The notes under the pieces: model-generated
What the model was told of the DNA's origin: nothing
Databases searched by the model: none
The model's input: only the letters and a program-made list of their open reading frames with translations
Source of the DNA: Acidobacteriota bacterium
Lineage (GTDB): Bacteria > Acidobacteriota > Thermoanaerobaculia > Multivoradales > J023
DNA length: 64,000 bases
NCBI GenBank assembly: GCA_029263315.1
Contig: JAJCXR010000047.1
Coordinates: 80,132 to 144,131 of the forward strand
Reading direction: 5' to 3'
Shown: one piece after another, positions 1 through 8,545 of the stretch
Numbering within the stretch: position 1 is the stretch's first letter
Layout: the number at the start of each line of letters is the position of its first letter
Translations under genes and position numbers: made by a program

Positions 1-2
1 TG

Positions 3-770
3 GCGGAGCAACACGGCGGCTGGCCGGTGTTCTATCAAGTGGGCGAAGAGCATTTGGGGCTATGTGTCGAAATGGGGCTCTCGTTGATCAAGTTGGGCGA
101 GGAGGGAACGGTGCCGCTGACCGGGTTCACCTTGGAAGGGAGCCAGCGCAAAGAGATGCGGCAGACGCTGCGGAAGTTGGAGAAGGAGGGCTTGAGCTTC
201 GGTTGGATTGAAGACGTCCCGGCCCATATGGAGGAGCTACGAGCCATCTCGGGCGCCTGGTTGGATGACAAGAACACCCGTGAGAAAGGATTCTCCCTGG
301 GATTCTTCGAGCCCTCCTATCTGGAGCGCTACCCCATCGCTGTAGTGCGTTCCGGTGAACGGGTCATCGCCTTCGTCAACGTGTGGCGCAGCGGCGGCAA
401 GGAGCTGTTGTCGGTCGACCTGATGCGCTCTCTGCCGGAAGCCCCACGTGGCGTTATGGACTTTCTGTTCATCCACTTGATGGTTTGGGGGGCAGAGAAC
501 GGCTACAAGGCGTTCAGTCTGGGCATGGCGCCCTTGGCGGGAATCGAGGAGCGTCCCGGTGTTTCGATATGGAATCGGATCGGTGCGCTGGTCTACCGGC
601 ACGGGGAGCACTTCTACAATTTCCAGGGTTTACGCCAATACAAAGACAAATTCGACCCGATTTGGGAACCACGTTTTCTGGCTTCTCCCGGGGGGCTTGC
701 CTTGCCGCAGATTCTGACCAATGTCGCGACCTTGATCGCCGGTGGTTTGCGTGGTGTCTTTGCCCGCTGA
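3..770 (+). CDS. MprF-type C-terminal aminoacyl transferase domain (5' truncated)
   Basis: Open in frame from the left window edge, so only the C-terminal ~255 residues are seen. The sequence resembles the cytoplasmic DUF2156/GNAT-like catalytic domain of phosphatidylglycerol lysyltransferase (MprF), which moves lysine or alanine from tRNA to phosphatidylglycerol and lowers the negative charge of the membrane. Family-like stretches are RKEMRQTLRKLEKEG, WLDDKNTREKGFSLG, VSVDLMR, FSLGMAPLAG and FYNFQGLRQYKDKFDP. The full-length family carries an N-terminal multi-TM flippase domain, which would lie outside the window. The 3' end overlaps the next gene by about 29 bp, suggesting coupling. A soluble DUF2156 protein without flippase cannot be excluded. 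Confidence 0.85.
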   Translation, partial: AEQHGGWPVFYQVGEEHLGLCVEMGLSLIKLGEEGTVPLTGFTLEGSQRKEMRQTLRKLEKEGLSFGWIEDVPAHMEELRAISGAWLDDKNTREKGFSLGFFEPSYLERYPIAVVRSGERVIAFVNVWRSGGKELLSVDLMRSLPEAPRGVMDFLFIHLMVWGAENGYKAFSLGMAPLAGIEERPGVSIWNRIGALVYRHGEHFYNFQGLRQYKDKFDPIWEPRFLASPGGLALPQILTNVATLIAGGLRGVFAR

Positions 771-1443
771 GGTACCGCTATCGGTCCGCTGCCGCCGGTT
801 GCTCGGCCGTTACCGATACACCTTGCTGACCCTTTTGGCCCTGCTCGTCGTGGCTTGGGTGACCGGTTCTCACGTCGCTCCCCTCGCCAAAGACTGGTTG
901 TCGCGTTTGGGGTTTGCACCCCGCGACCTGGGGGCCGGACGCCTCCAGCGCTTGTTCCTCTCAGCCCTTTCGACCCACGGCGGCGGCAACTTCTGGCGAG
1001 CCCTGGGTATGGTCGCCCTGTTTGTCGGCCTCTGCGAACGGCGGATTGGAACCTGGCGAACCGCCATCACTTTCTGGAGCGTGCACATCATGGTGTTAGT
1101 GGTGCTTTCCAGCACCATCTTGTTACAAATGCATTGGACCGGCTCGACCTTGCTCGGGCCGCTGCCCCTGCCCCGCGATGTCGGCCCCTCGGCCGGTGCT
1201 TTTGGTTGTTTGGGGGTGGCGGTCGCCTCAGCCCCGAGGGCATGGCGCTGGGGGCTAGGAACCGGTCTCATGACGCTGATGCTCGCCGCCCTCGTTCTTC
1301 CCCCCTTGGCTGCGGTCCCTCCGGCAGTCGATTTGTCGGCCGACTTGGCGCATCTCTTGGCCTTCGGCGGCGGATGGCTGCTCGCCGTCGTAGCCTTCAG
1401 CTCGCCTTCCCTTGGTAGAGCACCGGCACCACCACCAGATTGA
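742..1443 (+). CDS. Rhomboid-like polytopic membrane protein
   Basis: 233 residues with about six hydrophobic segments. A stretch near residues 75-105 (HGGGNFWRALGMVALFVGLCE) follows the rhomboid H..N..L..G..E pattern of TM2. GPSAG near residue 152 can supply the nucleophile serine, and AHLLAFGGGW near residue 205 the TM6 histidine with small residues. This suggests an intramembrane serine protease of the rhomboid or rhombosortase type. The classical Asn after the TM2 histidine is replaced, so activity is uncertain. The GTG start at 742 has no clear SD; in-frame GTG codons at 751 and 754 are alternatives. It overlaps the mprF-like gene upstream and, tail to tail, 47 bp of the RND pump gene. 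Confidence 0.6.
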   Translation: MVCVVSLPAEVPLSVRCRRLLGRYRYTLLTLLALLVVAWVTGSHVAPLAKDWLSRLGFAPRDLGAGRLQRLFLSALSTHGGGNFWRALGMVALFVGLCERRIGTWRTAITFWSVHIMVLVVLSSTILLQMHWTGSTLLGPLPLPRDVGPSAGAFGCLGVAVASAPRAWRWGLGTGLMTLMLAALVLPPLAAVPPAVDLSADLAHLLAFGGGWLLAVVAFSSPSLGRAPAPPPD

Positions 1444-4400
1444 GGAAGGTCGAGGTCAGCAATCCGCCCAGAATAACCAACGCCATGGGGCTCTGGATCT
1501 CATTGCCCGGCGCCCCGGACGCCAGGACCAGGGGCACCAGGGCGAAGCCGGCGGTCAGGGCGGTCATGAGGATGGGCGCCATGCGCTCTTCCGAGCCTTG
1601 ACGCACCGCCTCGGTCAGGGACAAACCCGCGGCCCGCAGGCGTTGGTAATTGTTGACCAACAGCACGCCGTTGCGGGTGGCGATGCCGAAGAGGGTGACG
1701 AATCCCACCAGGGTGGCGATGGACAGCACGCCGTGGGTCAGCGCCAGGGCACCAATGCCGCCGATCAGCGCCAGAGGCAGATTGACCAACACCACCAGGG
1801 TGTCGCGATGGCTGCCGAACTCGAGGAACAGCAGGCCGTACATGCCCAGCAGGATGAGAATCGATAGCAGAGACAGGTTTTGCACGCTGCGTGCGGCCTC
1901 TTCGAACTGGCCGCCGAAGGTCACCAGATAACCCGCCGGAAGATCGAGCTGGGCGTCCACCTCGGCCTGGGCCCGCTCGACGGTACCGGCGAGATCCGTC
2001 CCCGCGACGTTGGCGGTGATCATGGCGACCCGCTGGGCGTTCTCCCGCCGAATCAAGGATGGGCCGAGATCGCGGCGCAAGTTGGCCACCGTATCGAGGC
2101 GCAGGACATCGCCTTGCGGCGTCGACACCGGCAAACCGGCCAGCTTTTCGGGGGCGTCCCGCAGGCTGGTAGGAAAGCGCACGGCGACCGATGCCGTGGT
2201 GCCGTCCTCGATGATCTCACCCACCACCACCCCTTGGAAGAGCAGCTCGATGGCCTCCGCCAGATCGGCGGGCAGGATGCCGAAGCGGGCCATGGCGGTG
2301 CGGTCGAAATCGATCACCAGTTGGGGAATCGCCGATTGCTCCTGGTTCGACAGGTCGACGATGTCCGACACACCGCCGAGAATTCCCTCGACGCGGGCCG
2401 CCAAGCTGCGCAGCACCGTCAGGTCGGGGCCCGAGATCTTGACCGCCAGATTGGTCTTGGAACCCGAGATCATGTGGTCGATGCGATGGCTGATGGGCTG
2501 GCCAAAGGAGATGTCGGTGCCGGGAATCGTCGCCACGGCGCGGCGCATGGCGTCGACCAAGGCGTCCTTGGAACGGCCATGCTCCAGGGGCCCGAGGACC
2601 ACCTCCAGCTCCGAGGCATTGACCCCTTGCACATGCTCGTCTTTCTCGGCGCGGCCGGTACGACGGCTGGTGGAGATCACCTCGGGAAAAGCCAGCAGGG
2701 CTTCTTCCACTTGGCCCCCCAGGCGATCGCTCTCCGCCAGGGGAATGCCGGGTGGGCTGACCACCGAGATGGTGAGCGACCCTTCGTTGAACGGTGGAAG
2801 GAAGCTGCGGTCGAGCCGTGGCAGCAGGGCGACGGCGACCCCCACCAGGACAAAGACACTCGCCAACACGGCATGCCGATGCGCCAAACACCACGACAGG
2901 GTCGGTCGATAGAGGGCATGCAGACGGCGCAGCAGGGCCGGCTGTTTGGCGTCGAGGGCAGCGGAGCGGCCGAGGAGCCAGAGGCAAAGCACGGGGGTGA
3001 CCGTCAAGGCCACCACCAGGGAGGCGGCCACGGCGGTGATGAAGGCTAGCCCCAAGGGGCGCAGCAGGCGACCCTCGATGCCGGGCAAGAAGAAGATGGG
3101 CAAGAACACCAGGATGATGATCAAGGTGGCGAAGAGGATGGGGCTGACCACTTCGGTGGTGGCCTGGGCCACCACCTCGTGGGCCCCCCGCTGCTCGTCG
3201 GCGGGTCGCTTTTGGTCTTCCTTGAGGCGGCGGAAGACGTTTTCCACGGCGATGATGGCATCGTCCACCAGCAAGCCGATGGCGATGGTGAGGCCCCCCA
3301 AGATCATCGTATTGACGGTCAAACCGAGGAACGAGAGGGCGAAAATGGCTGTCACCAAGGATAAGGGGATGGCCAAGGTCGAGATGAAGGTGGTGCGCAG
3401 GCTGCCGAGGAAGAGGGCCAGGACGATGACCACCAAGAAGGCTCCATCGCGCAGCGCTACGGTGACGTTGTGGAGGGCCACCGAGATGAAATCCGCCTGA
3501 CGGAAGTTTTCCTTTTCCAGCACCACACCCTGCGGCAGGGTCCGTTGCAGGCGCTCGAGTGCAGCGTCGATGGCCGCCGTCAGCTGGAGAGTGTTGGCCC
3601 CCGGCTGCTTCTGGACCGACAGCACCACGGCGGGTCGGTTGCGGTACGACGCCGTGCCGCGGGCCGGCTCGGCGCCCCAGGCCACCTCGGCGAGATCGGC
3701 CACCCGCAAGGGGACACCGTCCACCGTGCGAACCACCGCTGAGGCGATATCCTGCAGGTCCTCCGCCTGGCCGAGACCGCGCACCAAGTATTCCTGGCCG
3801 CTCTCGACGTGGAAACCCGCCGCCGGGCTGCGACTGGCCCGCGACACTGCATGCAACACCGCCGACATGGGCACGTCATGCTCCACCAGGGCGTTGGGGC
3901 GGACGGTAACCTGTAGCTGACGCACCTCACCGCCGATGGGGATGACTTGCGAAATCCCCGAAATGGAGAGCAGGTGGCGCACCACGACGCTGTCCGCCAA
4001 GCGGCGGAGCTCCATGGCCGAGACGGTCTCCGAGGTCATGGCGATGAAGGTGATCTCGCCCATGATCGAGGAGATGGGTCCCAGCTCCGGCGGTTCCACC
4101 TGGGCGGGTAAGTCGAGGCGTTGTAGACGCTCGCTCACCACCTGGCGAGCCCGGTAGATGTCGGTGCCCCAATCGAGCTCTACCCACAGCACCGAAATGC
4201 CATCGGCGGAGACCGAGCGCAACCGCCTGACCCCGGGGGAGCCGTTGACCGCCGCCTCGATGGGAAAGGTCACCAAACGCTCCACTTCCTCGGGCGCCAT
4301 GCCCTGAGCCTCGGTGATCACGGTGACCGTCGGCGCCGACAGGTCGGGGAAGATCTCCACCGGCAGTTGGCGAATCCAACCGGCACCCAGGACCAACAGC

Positions 4401-4471
4401 AGCACAGCCCCCACCACAACCATGACGCGATAACGTAACGAGAAGCGAATCAACATCTCCAGTCGTCCCAT
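1397..4471 (-). CDS. Heavy-metal efflux RND transporter permease (CusA/CzcA family)
   Basis: About 1,024 residues, the usual HME-RND length. The N terminus (MGRLEMLIRFSLRYRVMV) leads into TM1, followed by two periplasmic porter/docking regions and twelve TMs. The TM4 proton-relay motif reads AIGLLVDDAIIAVEN. It has the pattern A-x-G-x3-D-x6-E-N seen in Cu/Ag HME pumps and lacks the first Asp of the DFG-x3-D motif of Zn/Co/Ni pumps. Substrate is therefore uncertain, since the His-rich neighbours would favour Zn, Co or Ni. The ATG at 4471 is chosen because AAAGGGGA lies 5-7 nt upstream; an upstream in-frame ATG at 4501 would overlap the adaptor gene. Last gene of the operon, ending inside the 3' end of the rhomboid-like gene. 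Confidence 0.93.
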   Translation of the reverse strand: MGRLEMLIRFSLRYRVMVVVGAVLLLVLGAGWIRQLPVEIFPDLSAPTVTVITEAQGMAPEEVERLVTFPIEAAVNGSPGVRRLRSVSADGISVLWVELDWGTDIYRARQVVSERLQRLDLPAQVEPPELGPISSIMGEITFIAMTSETVSAMELRRLADSVVVRHLLSISGISQVIPIGGEVRQLQVTVRPNALVEHDVPMSAVLHAVSRASRSPAAGFHVESGQEYLVRGLGQAEDLQDIASAVVRTVDGVPLRVADLAEVAWGAEPARGTASYRNRPAVVLSVQKQPGANTLQLTAAIDAALERLQRTLPQGVVLEKENFRQADFISVALHNVTVALRDGAFLVVIVLALFLGSLRTTFISTLAIPLSLVTAIFALSFLGLTVNTMILGGLTIAIGLLVDDAIIAVENVFRRLKEDQKRPADEQRGAHEVVAQATTEVVSPILFATLIIILVFLPIFFLPGIEGRLLRPLGLAFITAVAASLVVALTVTPVLCLWLLGRSAALDAKQPALLRRLHALYRPTLSWCLAHRHAVLASVFVLVGVAVALLPRLDRSFLPPFNEGSLTISVVSPPGIPLAESDRLGGQVEEALLAFPEVISTSRRTGRAEKDEHVQGVNASELEVVLGPLEHGRSKDALVDAMRRAVATIPGTDISFGQPISHRIDHMISGSKTNLAVKISGPDLTVLRSLAARVEGILGGVSDIVDLSNQEQSAIPQLVIDFDRTAMARFGILPADLAEAIELLFQGVVVGEIIEDGTTASVAVRFPTSLRDAPEKLAGLPVSTPQGDVLRLDTVANLRRDLGPSLIRRENAQRVAMITANVAGTDLAGTVERAQAEVDAQLDLPAGYLVTFGGQFEEAARSVQNLSLLSILILLGMYGLLFLEFGSHRDTLVVLVNLPLALIGGIGALALTHGVLSIATLVGFVTLFGIATRNGVLLVNNYQRLRAAGLSLTEAVRQGSEERMAPILMTALTAGFALVPLVLASGAPGNEIQSPMALVILGGLLTSTFLNLVVVPVLYQGKAS

Positions 4472-4484
4472 CGTCATTCCCCTT

Positions 4485-6086
4485 TCAGTGCTGGTGGCCA
4501 TGGCCGACGCCGCTGGACATCAATGACGAACGTCGAATGGCTTCGCCGCCCTGCTGCACCAGGCGTTGGCCTGGGGTCAGGCCGGCCACCAACAGGAGGT
4601 CCCCCTGACGATCGAGGGGTTCTACGACTTGACGCACGAAGGTCTCACCGGCGAGCTGGAGATAGACCACCGGCACGCCGCCGTCATCCACCAAGGCGGA
4701 GCTGGGGATCACCACCCCTTGGCGTTGGGTGGCGAGCAGCACTTGCACGTCCCACGTCGATGCGAGCCGCAGTGGAGCTTCGGCCGGCAGCTCCAGAAGG
4801 GCCGTCACCGTCGCCGTCGAGGCCGACAGCTCCGGCGCCAGGGCCACCATCCGCACCCCATCGAGGCGGCGTAGGGGTTGTCCCTCGCCGTCACTGAGCA
4901 CCACCCCGGCAAGGCCGTCGGACTCCAGCTGCCGGGCCGCCTGGGGGGAGAGTGAAACCGCCAGCCACACCAGATCGGTTCGTACTTGGCGGGCCAGCGC
5001 TTGACCGGCGCTCACCGTGGCGCCGGGGGAGATATCGACCGCCGCCATGGTCCCCGCCAAGGGAGCTTTCAAGGTGATGCCCCCCGCTATGCCGCCCCGG
5101 CGAGAGGATTGGGCGGCTTCGAGATCGCGGCGGGCGGCGCCCCGACGGGCCTCCAGGGTCTCCACCAGGAGGCGAGCGTCCTCCACCTCCCGGCGGCTGG
5201 TGGCCTGTAGATCGAGCAGCTCCTGGAGCCTGCCGAGACGGCCGCGGGCGGTGGCCAGCTCGGCGGTCAAGGAGGCCAACTCGGCTTCCAGGGACGCCAA
5301 ACTGCGGTCGACGGCGACGTGGGGCACCACCTGGAAAAGGGGTGCGCCTCGGTCCATCGACTGGCCGACGAAGGGCCATGGCGTCTTGCCCGAGGCGGCG
5401 ACCACGATGCCGTCCAGCGGTGCGGTGATGACCACGTCGCCACCGGCCGGTGGCTGGACCTTGGCGAGCCCCGAGACGCTGCGCGCCAGCGCTCCGGAAC
5501 GCACCCAGTCGGTTGAGAAGGAGCTGCGCCACTGCTCTTCTTTGAGGAAGGTGAGCGGCTCGCCGCCGTCGGACGCCCCTTTGGGGGCCGGTGCCACCAG
5601 CAGTCGACCCGGTTGTTGGGCCTCGCCGACGCGTAGGCGTCCACCGCGGATCTCTTCACTGCCCTGGGGTCCGTTGACACCTCCAGGTTCGCTGATGCGG
5701 AACAGAATCTCGACCTCGCCGGCGGTCCTGGGCTCGATCTCCACATTGAAGACGCCGGGCCGCGACGGAGCATCGGCGCTGAAAATCTCCTCGCCGGAAT
5801 CTCTCCGCAAAACCACCTCCACCGTGCCTTCGGCCAGCGCCGCGAAGTCCCGCAAGCGGGTGACGTGGGTGTGGGCGACCGTGATCACACCCACCGCCAA
5901 GGGTTTGGCCTCGGGGAAAATCTCGTAGTGATCGCCCCAGGCGGTGACCGACCAGGTCTCTGGGGTCGGCGGGTTGTCACTGGTGTCGGGGGCGGCACAG
6001 CCGCCGAGGGCCGACAGGCAGAGGGCGAAGCTGCACAATGATGTTGCGATCTTTGGTCTTGATCGCCCCTTAGCCGCTGTGGTCAT
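4485..6086 (-). CDS. RND efflux periplasmic adaptor (membrane fusion) lipoprotein
   Basis: 533 residues. The N-terminal signal ends in a lipobox (CLSALGGC), so the protein is probably lipid-anchored. Residues ~40-150 form a beta-rich domain (FPEAKPLAVGVITVAHTHV onward) resembling FixH/CusB-type N-terminal modules. A biotinyl-lipoyl-like split domain (VVITAPLDGIVVAASG and ITLKAPLAGTMAAVDISPGATV) flanks an alpha-helical hairpin rich in Leu, Ala and Glu, and a membrane-proximal beta domain follows. This is the HlyD/CusB architecture linking pump and TolC-like channel. ATG 6086 is preferred because GGAGG lies 5 nt upstream. Longer in-frame versions would only read repeats of the overlapping upstream gene. 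It overlaps that gene by 17 bp, implying translational coupling. Confidence 0.9.
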   Translation of the reverse strand: MTTAAKGRSRPKIATSLCSFALCLSALGGCAAPDTSDNPPTPETWSVTAWGDHYEIFPEAKPLAVGVITVAHTHVTRLRDFAALAEGTVEVVLRRDSGEEIFSADAPSRPGVFNVEIEPRTAGEVEILFRISEPGGVNGPQGSEEIRGGRLRVGEAQQPGRLLVAPAPKGASDGGEPLTFLKEEQWRSSFSTDWVRSGALARSVSGLAKVQPPAGGDVVITAPLDGIVVAASGKTPWPFVGQSMDRGAPLFQVVPHVAVDRSLASLEAELASLTAELATARGRLGRLQELLDLQATSRREVEDARLLVETLEARRGAARRDLEAAQSSRRGGIAGGITLKAPLAGTMAAVDISPGATVSAGQALARQVRTDLVWLAVSLSPQAARQLESDGLAGVVLSDGEGQPLRRLDGVRMVALAPELSASTATVTALLELPAEAPLRLASTWDVQVLLATQRQGVVIPSSALVDDGGVPVVYLQLAGETFVRQVVEPLDRQGDLLLVAGLTPGQRLVQQGGEAIRRSSLMSSGVGHGHQH

Positions 6087-6501
6087 GGTCACCTCCATCC
6101 CCGGAGTCATGACTGTGGCTTTCTTCATGACTGTGGCCTTCTTCATGACTGAGGCCTTCTTCATGACTGTGCTCCTCGGAGTCGTGCTCTTCAAGGTCAT
6201 GCTCCTCGACATGAGCCTCATCGGGGCCGTGACTGTGCTCGTCGTCGCCATGGGAATGGCTTGTCGTCTGCTGCGTCACATCGTCTTGGTTCAGTGCCTC
6301 GGAGCTGACCTCTTCGGGATAGGCGGGCTCAAATACCACTTGTGGCGCTTCGTCGGTGGGTGTTGGCTCCTGGACAGCCTGGGCGTCCGGCGTCGACGGC
6401 GCCTCCGTCGGCGGTTCCTGTTGTTGGCAGGCAGCTGTCAGCAAGGCGGCGATGAAGGCTGCACCGAGGAAGTGCATCATCTTGGCGGCGTATCGGTTCA
6501 T
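6070..6501 (-). CDS. Histidine-rich lipoprotein of the metal efflux operon
   Basis: 143 residues. The signal sequence has lipobox LLTAAC, then a Pro/Thr/Glu-rich linker, then a C-terminal half dominated by His, Asp, Glu and Ser (SHSHGDDEHSHG, EEHSHEEG, HSHEES, GDHDHSG). Such tails bind Zn, Ni, Co or Cu, so a periplasmic metal buffer or donor to the adaptor is likely; that is inference. The tail is built from ~6-residue units encoded by an 18-bp DNA repeat. Start ATG overlaps the TolC-like gene's TGA (ATGA) and the 3' end overlaps the adaptor start, so it sits between channel and adaptor in a coupled operon. No named family recognised. Confidence 0.8.
   Translation of the reverse strand: MNRYAAKMMHFLGAAFIAALLTAACQQQEPPTEAPSTPDAQAVQEPTPTDEAPQVVFEPAYPEEVSSEALNQDDVTQQTTSHSHGDDEHSHGPDEAHVEEHDLEEHDSEEHSHEEGLSHEEGHSHEESHSHDSGDGGDHDHSG
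6108..6179 (-). repeat. 18-bp tandem repeat coding the His-rich tail
   Basis: Three near-perfect 18-bp units (plus strand catgactgtggctttctt with 1-2 changes) at 6108-6125, 6126-6143 and 6144-6161, and a decayed fourth unit to about 6179. In the lipoprotein frame each unit codes a six-residue S/H-H-E-E-G/S block. In the overlapping frame it gives an ATG every 18 bp (MKKAT-type), which creates spurious upstream starts for the adaptor. Confidence 0.85.
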
Positions 6502-7757
6502 GGCGAGGTCTCCGGTGAAGGTTGCGGCGATAGGTTTGTGGCCAGCTGGTCGTCGCCGAGCTGTTGCAGTCGGCGGTGAGCTGCCAGGGCGGCTTGGTGC
6601 AGGTCGAGCCAGGTTTCTTCGGCTTCGGTCACCGCCCGCTGGGTATCGAGGAGATCGGTGAGATCAGCCTCACCGTATTGAAAGGCGGTGGTAGCGGCTT
6701 GCAGCATGGAGTTGTTGTCGGCCAGCGCCTGCTCGGCGGTCGTGGCGGCGGTCCGCAAGCGTTGGTAGGACGCCAAGGCGGCCGTCCGCCGGGGTGTGAT
6801 CTGGCGCTCGAGTGTCTCCAATCGTCCACGGGCCGCCGCCAGCTGCGCCTCGGCGACCGCTTTCTCGGCCCGTTTGCGATCGAACAACGGGATCGACCAG
6901 CCAACACCGAGCAGGACGCCGCCGGAGGATTGTGAGCCGTCTTCCTGCCGTTGCCAGCCGAGGGTCAGGTCGGGAGAGGCGACGAGGCGATTGGCCAGAC
7001 GCCGCTCGAGCTCCGCCGCCGCCACTTCGGAGCGACCGGCCCGCAGCAGCGCGTGGCCTTCTCCCAGGCTAGGTGGCGGTGGCAGCGGCGGCAACGAGGG
7101 TTCGGCGTCGGCCGGTAGGCCGGGGTACCAAGCCGAGATCTCAGCCCGTGCGGTGTCGATGTCGGCCTGGAGCATCTCCAGACGCGCCCGCAGCTCGGCG
7201 GATGCTAGACGCAGCCTCCGGGCGTCGAGACCCGAGGCCTCTCCCTTCTCAGCCCGTGCCACCTGCTGCTGCAACAAGGCTTCGAGGCGCTGGGCTTGCA
7301 TTGACAGATGCTGCCGCCGTCGTGCAGCGACGGCCCACTCGGCGTAGCTCTCCCGCACCAGTGAGCGTATTGCGGCGACATCGACATCGAAACGGGCCTG
7401 TGCAGCGTCGAGGTAACCCTCCCGGGCTTGGCGGTGCAGCCGTCGGCTGGTCTCAGGCAGCTGCCAGGACAGGGTCCATTCGGTCTGCCTTTGGGGGCCG
7501 CTGGGATTTTCGTAATCGAGGCCAAGGGTGGGATTCTGCCAGGTGGTGGCCGCCACCACGCCAGCTTTGGCCAGGGCGATGGCCTGGGCTTTCTCGATCA
7601 CCGCGGGGTGCTGGGGATCCAAGGCCGAGAGCAGCTCGTCCTCGGAGACCACCGTGGGAACCGCCGTCGGCGCCGCGGTGTCGCCACCGGCGACCGACGG
7701 AAGCGATAGCAAGACGAACACGACCGAGCACAGGCCGGTCAGAACAAGGCGATGCAT
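6498..7757 (-). CDS. TolC-family outer-membrane efflux channel (CusC/CzcC-like)
   Basis: 419 residues with a signal peptide (MHRLVLTGLCSVVFVLLSLPSVAGG). The body has two structurally repeated halves of long Ala/Arg/Glu/Gln-rich helices interrupted by beta-strand segments (NPTLGLDYENPSGPQ; DLTLGWQRQEDGS to GVLLGVGWSIPLFDRKRAEKA). FDRKRAE and DLLDTQRAVTEAEETWL are typical of the OEP/CzcC family. Length equals usual CzcC proteins. It would form the trimeric outer-membrane exit duct for the RND pump encoded two genes downstream. ATG 7757 is supported by AAGGAG five nt upstream. Its stop overlaps the next gene by 4 bp. Confidence 0.9.
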   Translation of the reverse strand: MHRLVLTGLCSVVFVLLSLPSVAGGDTAAPTAVPTVVSEDELLSALDPQHPAVIEKAQAIALAKAGVVAATTWQNPTLGLDYENPSGPQRQTEWTLSWQLPETSRRLHRQAREGYLDAAQARFDVDVAAIRSLVRESYAEWAVAARRRQHLSMQAQRLEALLQQQVARAEKGEASGLDARRLRLASAELRARLEMLQADIDTARAEISAWYPGLPADAEPSLPPLPPPPSLGEGHALLRAGRSEVAAAELERRLANRLVASPDLTLGWQRQEDGSQSSGGVLLGVGWSIPLFDRKRAEKAVAEAQLAAARGRLETLERQITPRRTAALASYQRLRTAATTAEQALADNNSMLQAATTAFQYGEADLTDLLDTQRAVTEAEETWLDLHQAALAAHRRLQQLGDDQLATNLSPQPSPETSP

Positions 7758-7819
7758 GCTGACTCCTTTCCACAGATTGAGGTTTCAAGGCCGTCATGGG
7801 CCTGACCAACATCTGTGGA

Positions 7820-8203
7820 TCAAATCAGCAGCGAGCAGTGGGTCCTAAAGAGGGGGCAGGTCGTGCCGGGCCGGGTCGAGCACGCGGGGCTCGAGGCCTC
7901 GATCGGTAGCGATCCCGGAGGCATCGGCGACGGCAACGAGGCCGTGTCGACGGAGTGTGCTCTGAGAAGCGGCACCGCAACATCGACGATGAGATGGTGC
8001 TCGTGGTCCGGCGTTGCTTCCGTATCGTGATGGTGTCCGTGGGCCGCCATCTGCGCCAGATCCACGGCGCCATGGCCGTGCTCGGCCTCATCATGGTGAT
8101 GGTCCAAGATCACGTGCAGGCCCATGCCCAGAGCGCCGAGGCTCGGGCTCATCCACAGGGTGAGGATGCAAAGGACCAACAGGCGATGGCGCGACCGGAT
8201 CAT
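7820..8203 (-). CDS. Small exported His-rich protein, first gene of metal operon (CzcI-like position)
   Basis: About 127 residues. Signal-like N terminus (MIRSRHRLLVLCILTLWMSPSLGAL), then histidine clusters (ILDHHHDEAEHGHG, AAHGHHHDTEATPDHEHH) and a C-terminal part with two Cys. Small exported His-rich proteins precede czcC in several heavy-metal loci (CzcI). The position matches, but no sequence family is confidently recognised. ATG 8203 is favoured over the in-frame ATG at 8254 because the signal sequence begins there and a good promoter lies immediately upstream. Likely role: periplasmic metal sensing or buffering. Confidence 0.65.
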   Translation of the reverse strand: MIRSRHRLLVLCILTLWMSPSLGALGMGLHVILDHHHDEAEHGHGAVDLAQMAAHGHHHDTEATPDHEHHLIVDVAVPLLRAHSVDTASLPSPMPPGSLPIEASSPACSTRPGTTCPLFRTHCSLLI

Positions 8204-8209
8204 GTGGAG

Positions 8210-8238
8210 AGTATTCAGTGTCTGTCCGGTGGCGTCAA
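8210..8238 (-). promoter_or_regulatory. Candidate sigma-70 promoter of the metal-efflux operon
   Basis: On the minus strand TTGACG (8238-8233) is followed after 17 nt by AATACT (8215-8210): 5/6 and 4/6 matches to consensus at ideal spacing. The predicted transcription start falls within a few nt of the ATG at 8203, which would give a leaderless or nearly leaderless mRNA. No MerR-type 19-20 bp spacer is present. Confidence 0.45.
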
Positions 8239-8254
8239 GGGTTTTGGGCCCCAA

Positions 8255-8545
8255 GAACCTTCCCGTCGGCCCGCCCAGGCCCCCATTCGTCCCTGACCTG
8301 CCTTAGTTCGGCCCGTCGTTTCCGCTTACCCGGTGCGGACGGTGTTTTGCCGCCGTAATAACTACGGAAGGACGTCGCTGTGAAGATGGGGATCAGAAGT
8401 CAGGGACCATGTCTGGTCAGGGATGTTGCATGCGCCGAGACGGATTCAGCGTGGCCATGGCGGCCATGGACGGCGGGGACGTGATGCTGGTGATGGTACA
8501 GCTCTGGCTGACGATGGTTAGGCGTCGGGCTGGGCGGCAGGGTCC
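8255..8545. other. Intergenic gap between divergent genes
   Basis: About 290 bp between the His-rich gene and the membrane protein gene. Apart from the minus-strand promoter at its left border, I see no clear ORF with coding character, no strong hairpin and no convincing plus-strand promoter. The plus-strand gene has only a weak SD-like AGGG before its ATG. Confidence 0.4.

Noticed and set aside
1880..3049. A 389-codon plus-strand frame over the RND pump gene
   Set aside because: Low-complexity His/Gln/Gly composition typical of antisense frames; the pump motifs are on the other strand.
6087..6251. N-terminal MKKAT repeats as the real start of the adaptor
   Set aside because: They are the second frame of the lipoprotein's His-coding repeat; the SD-supported ATG 6086 begins exactly at the lipoprotein signal.
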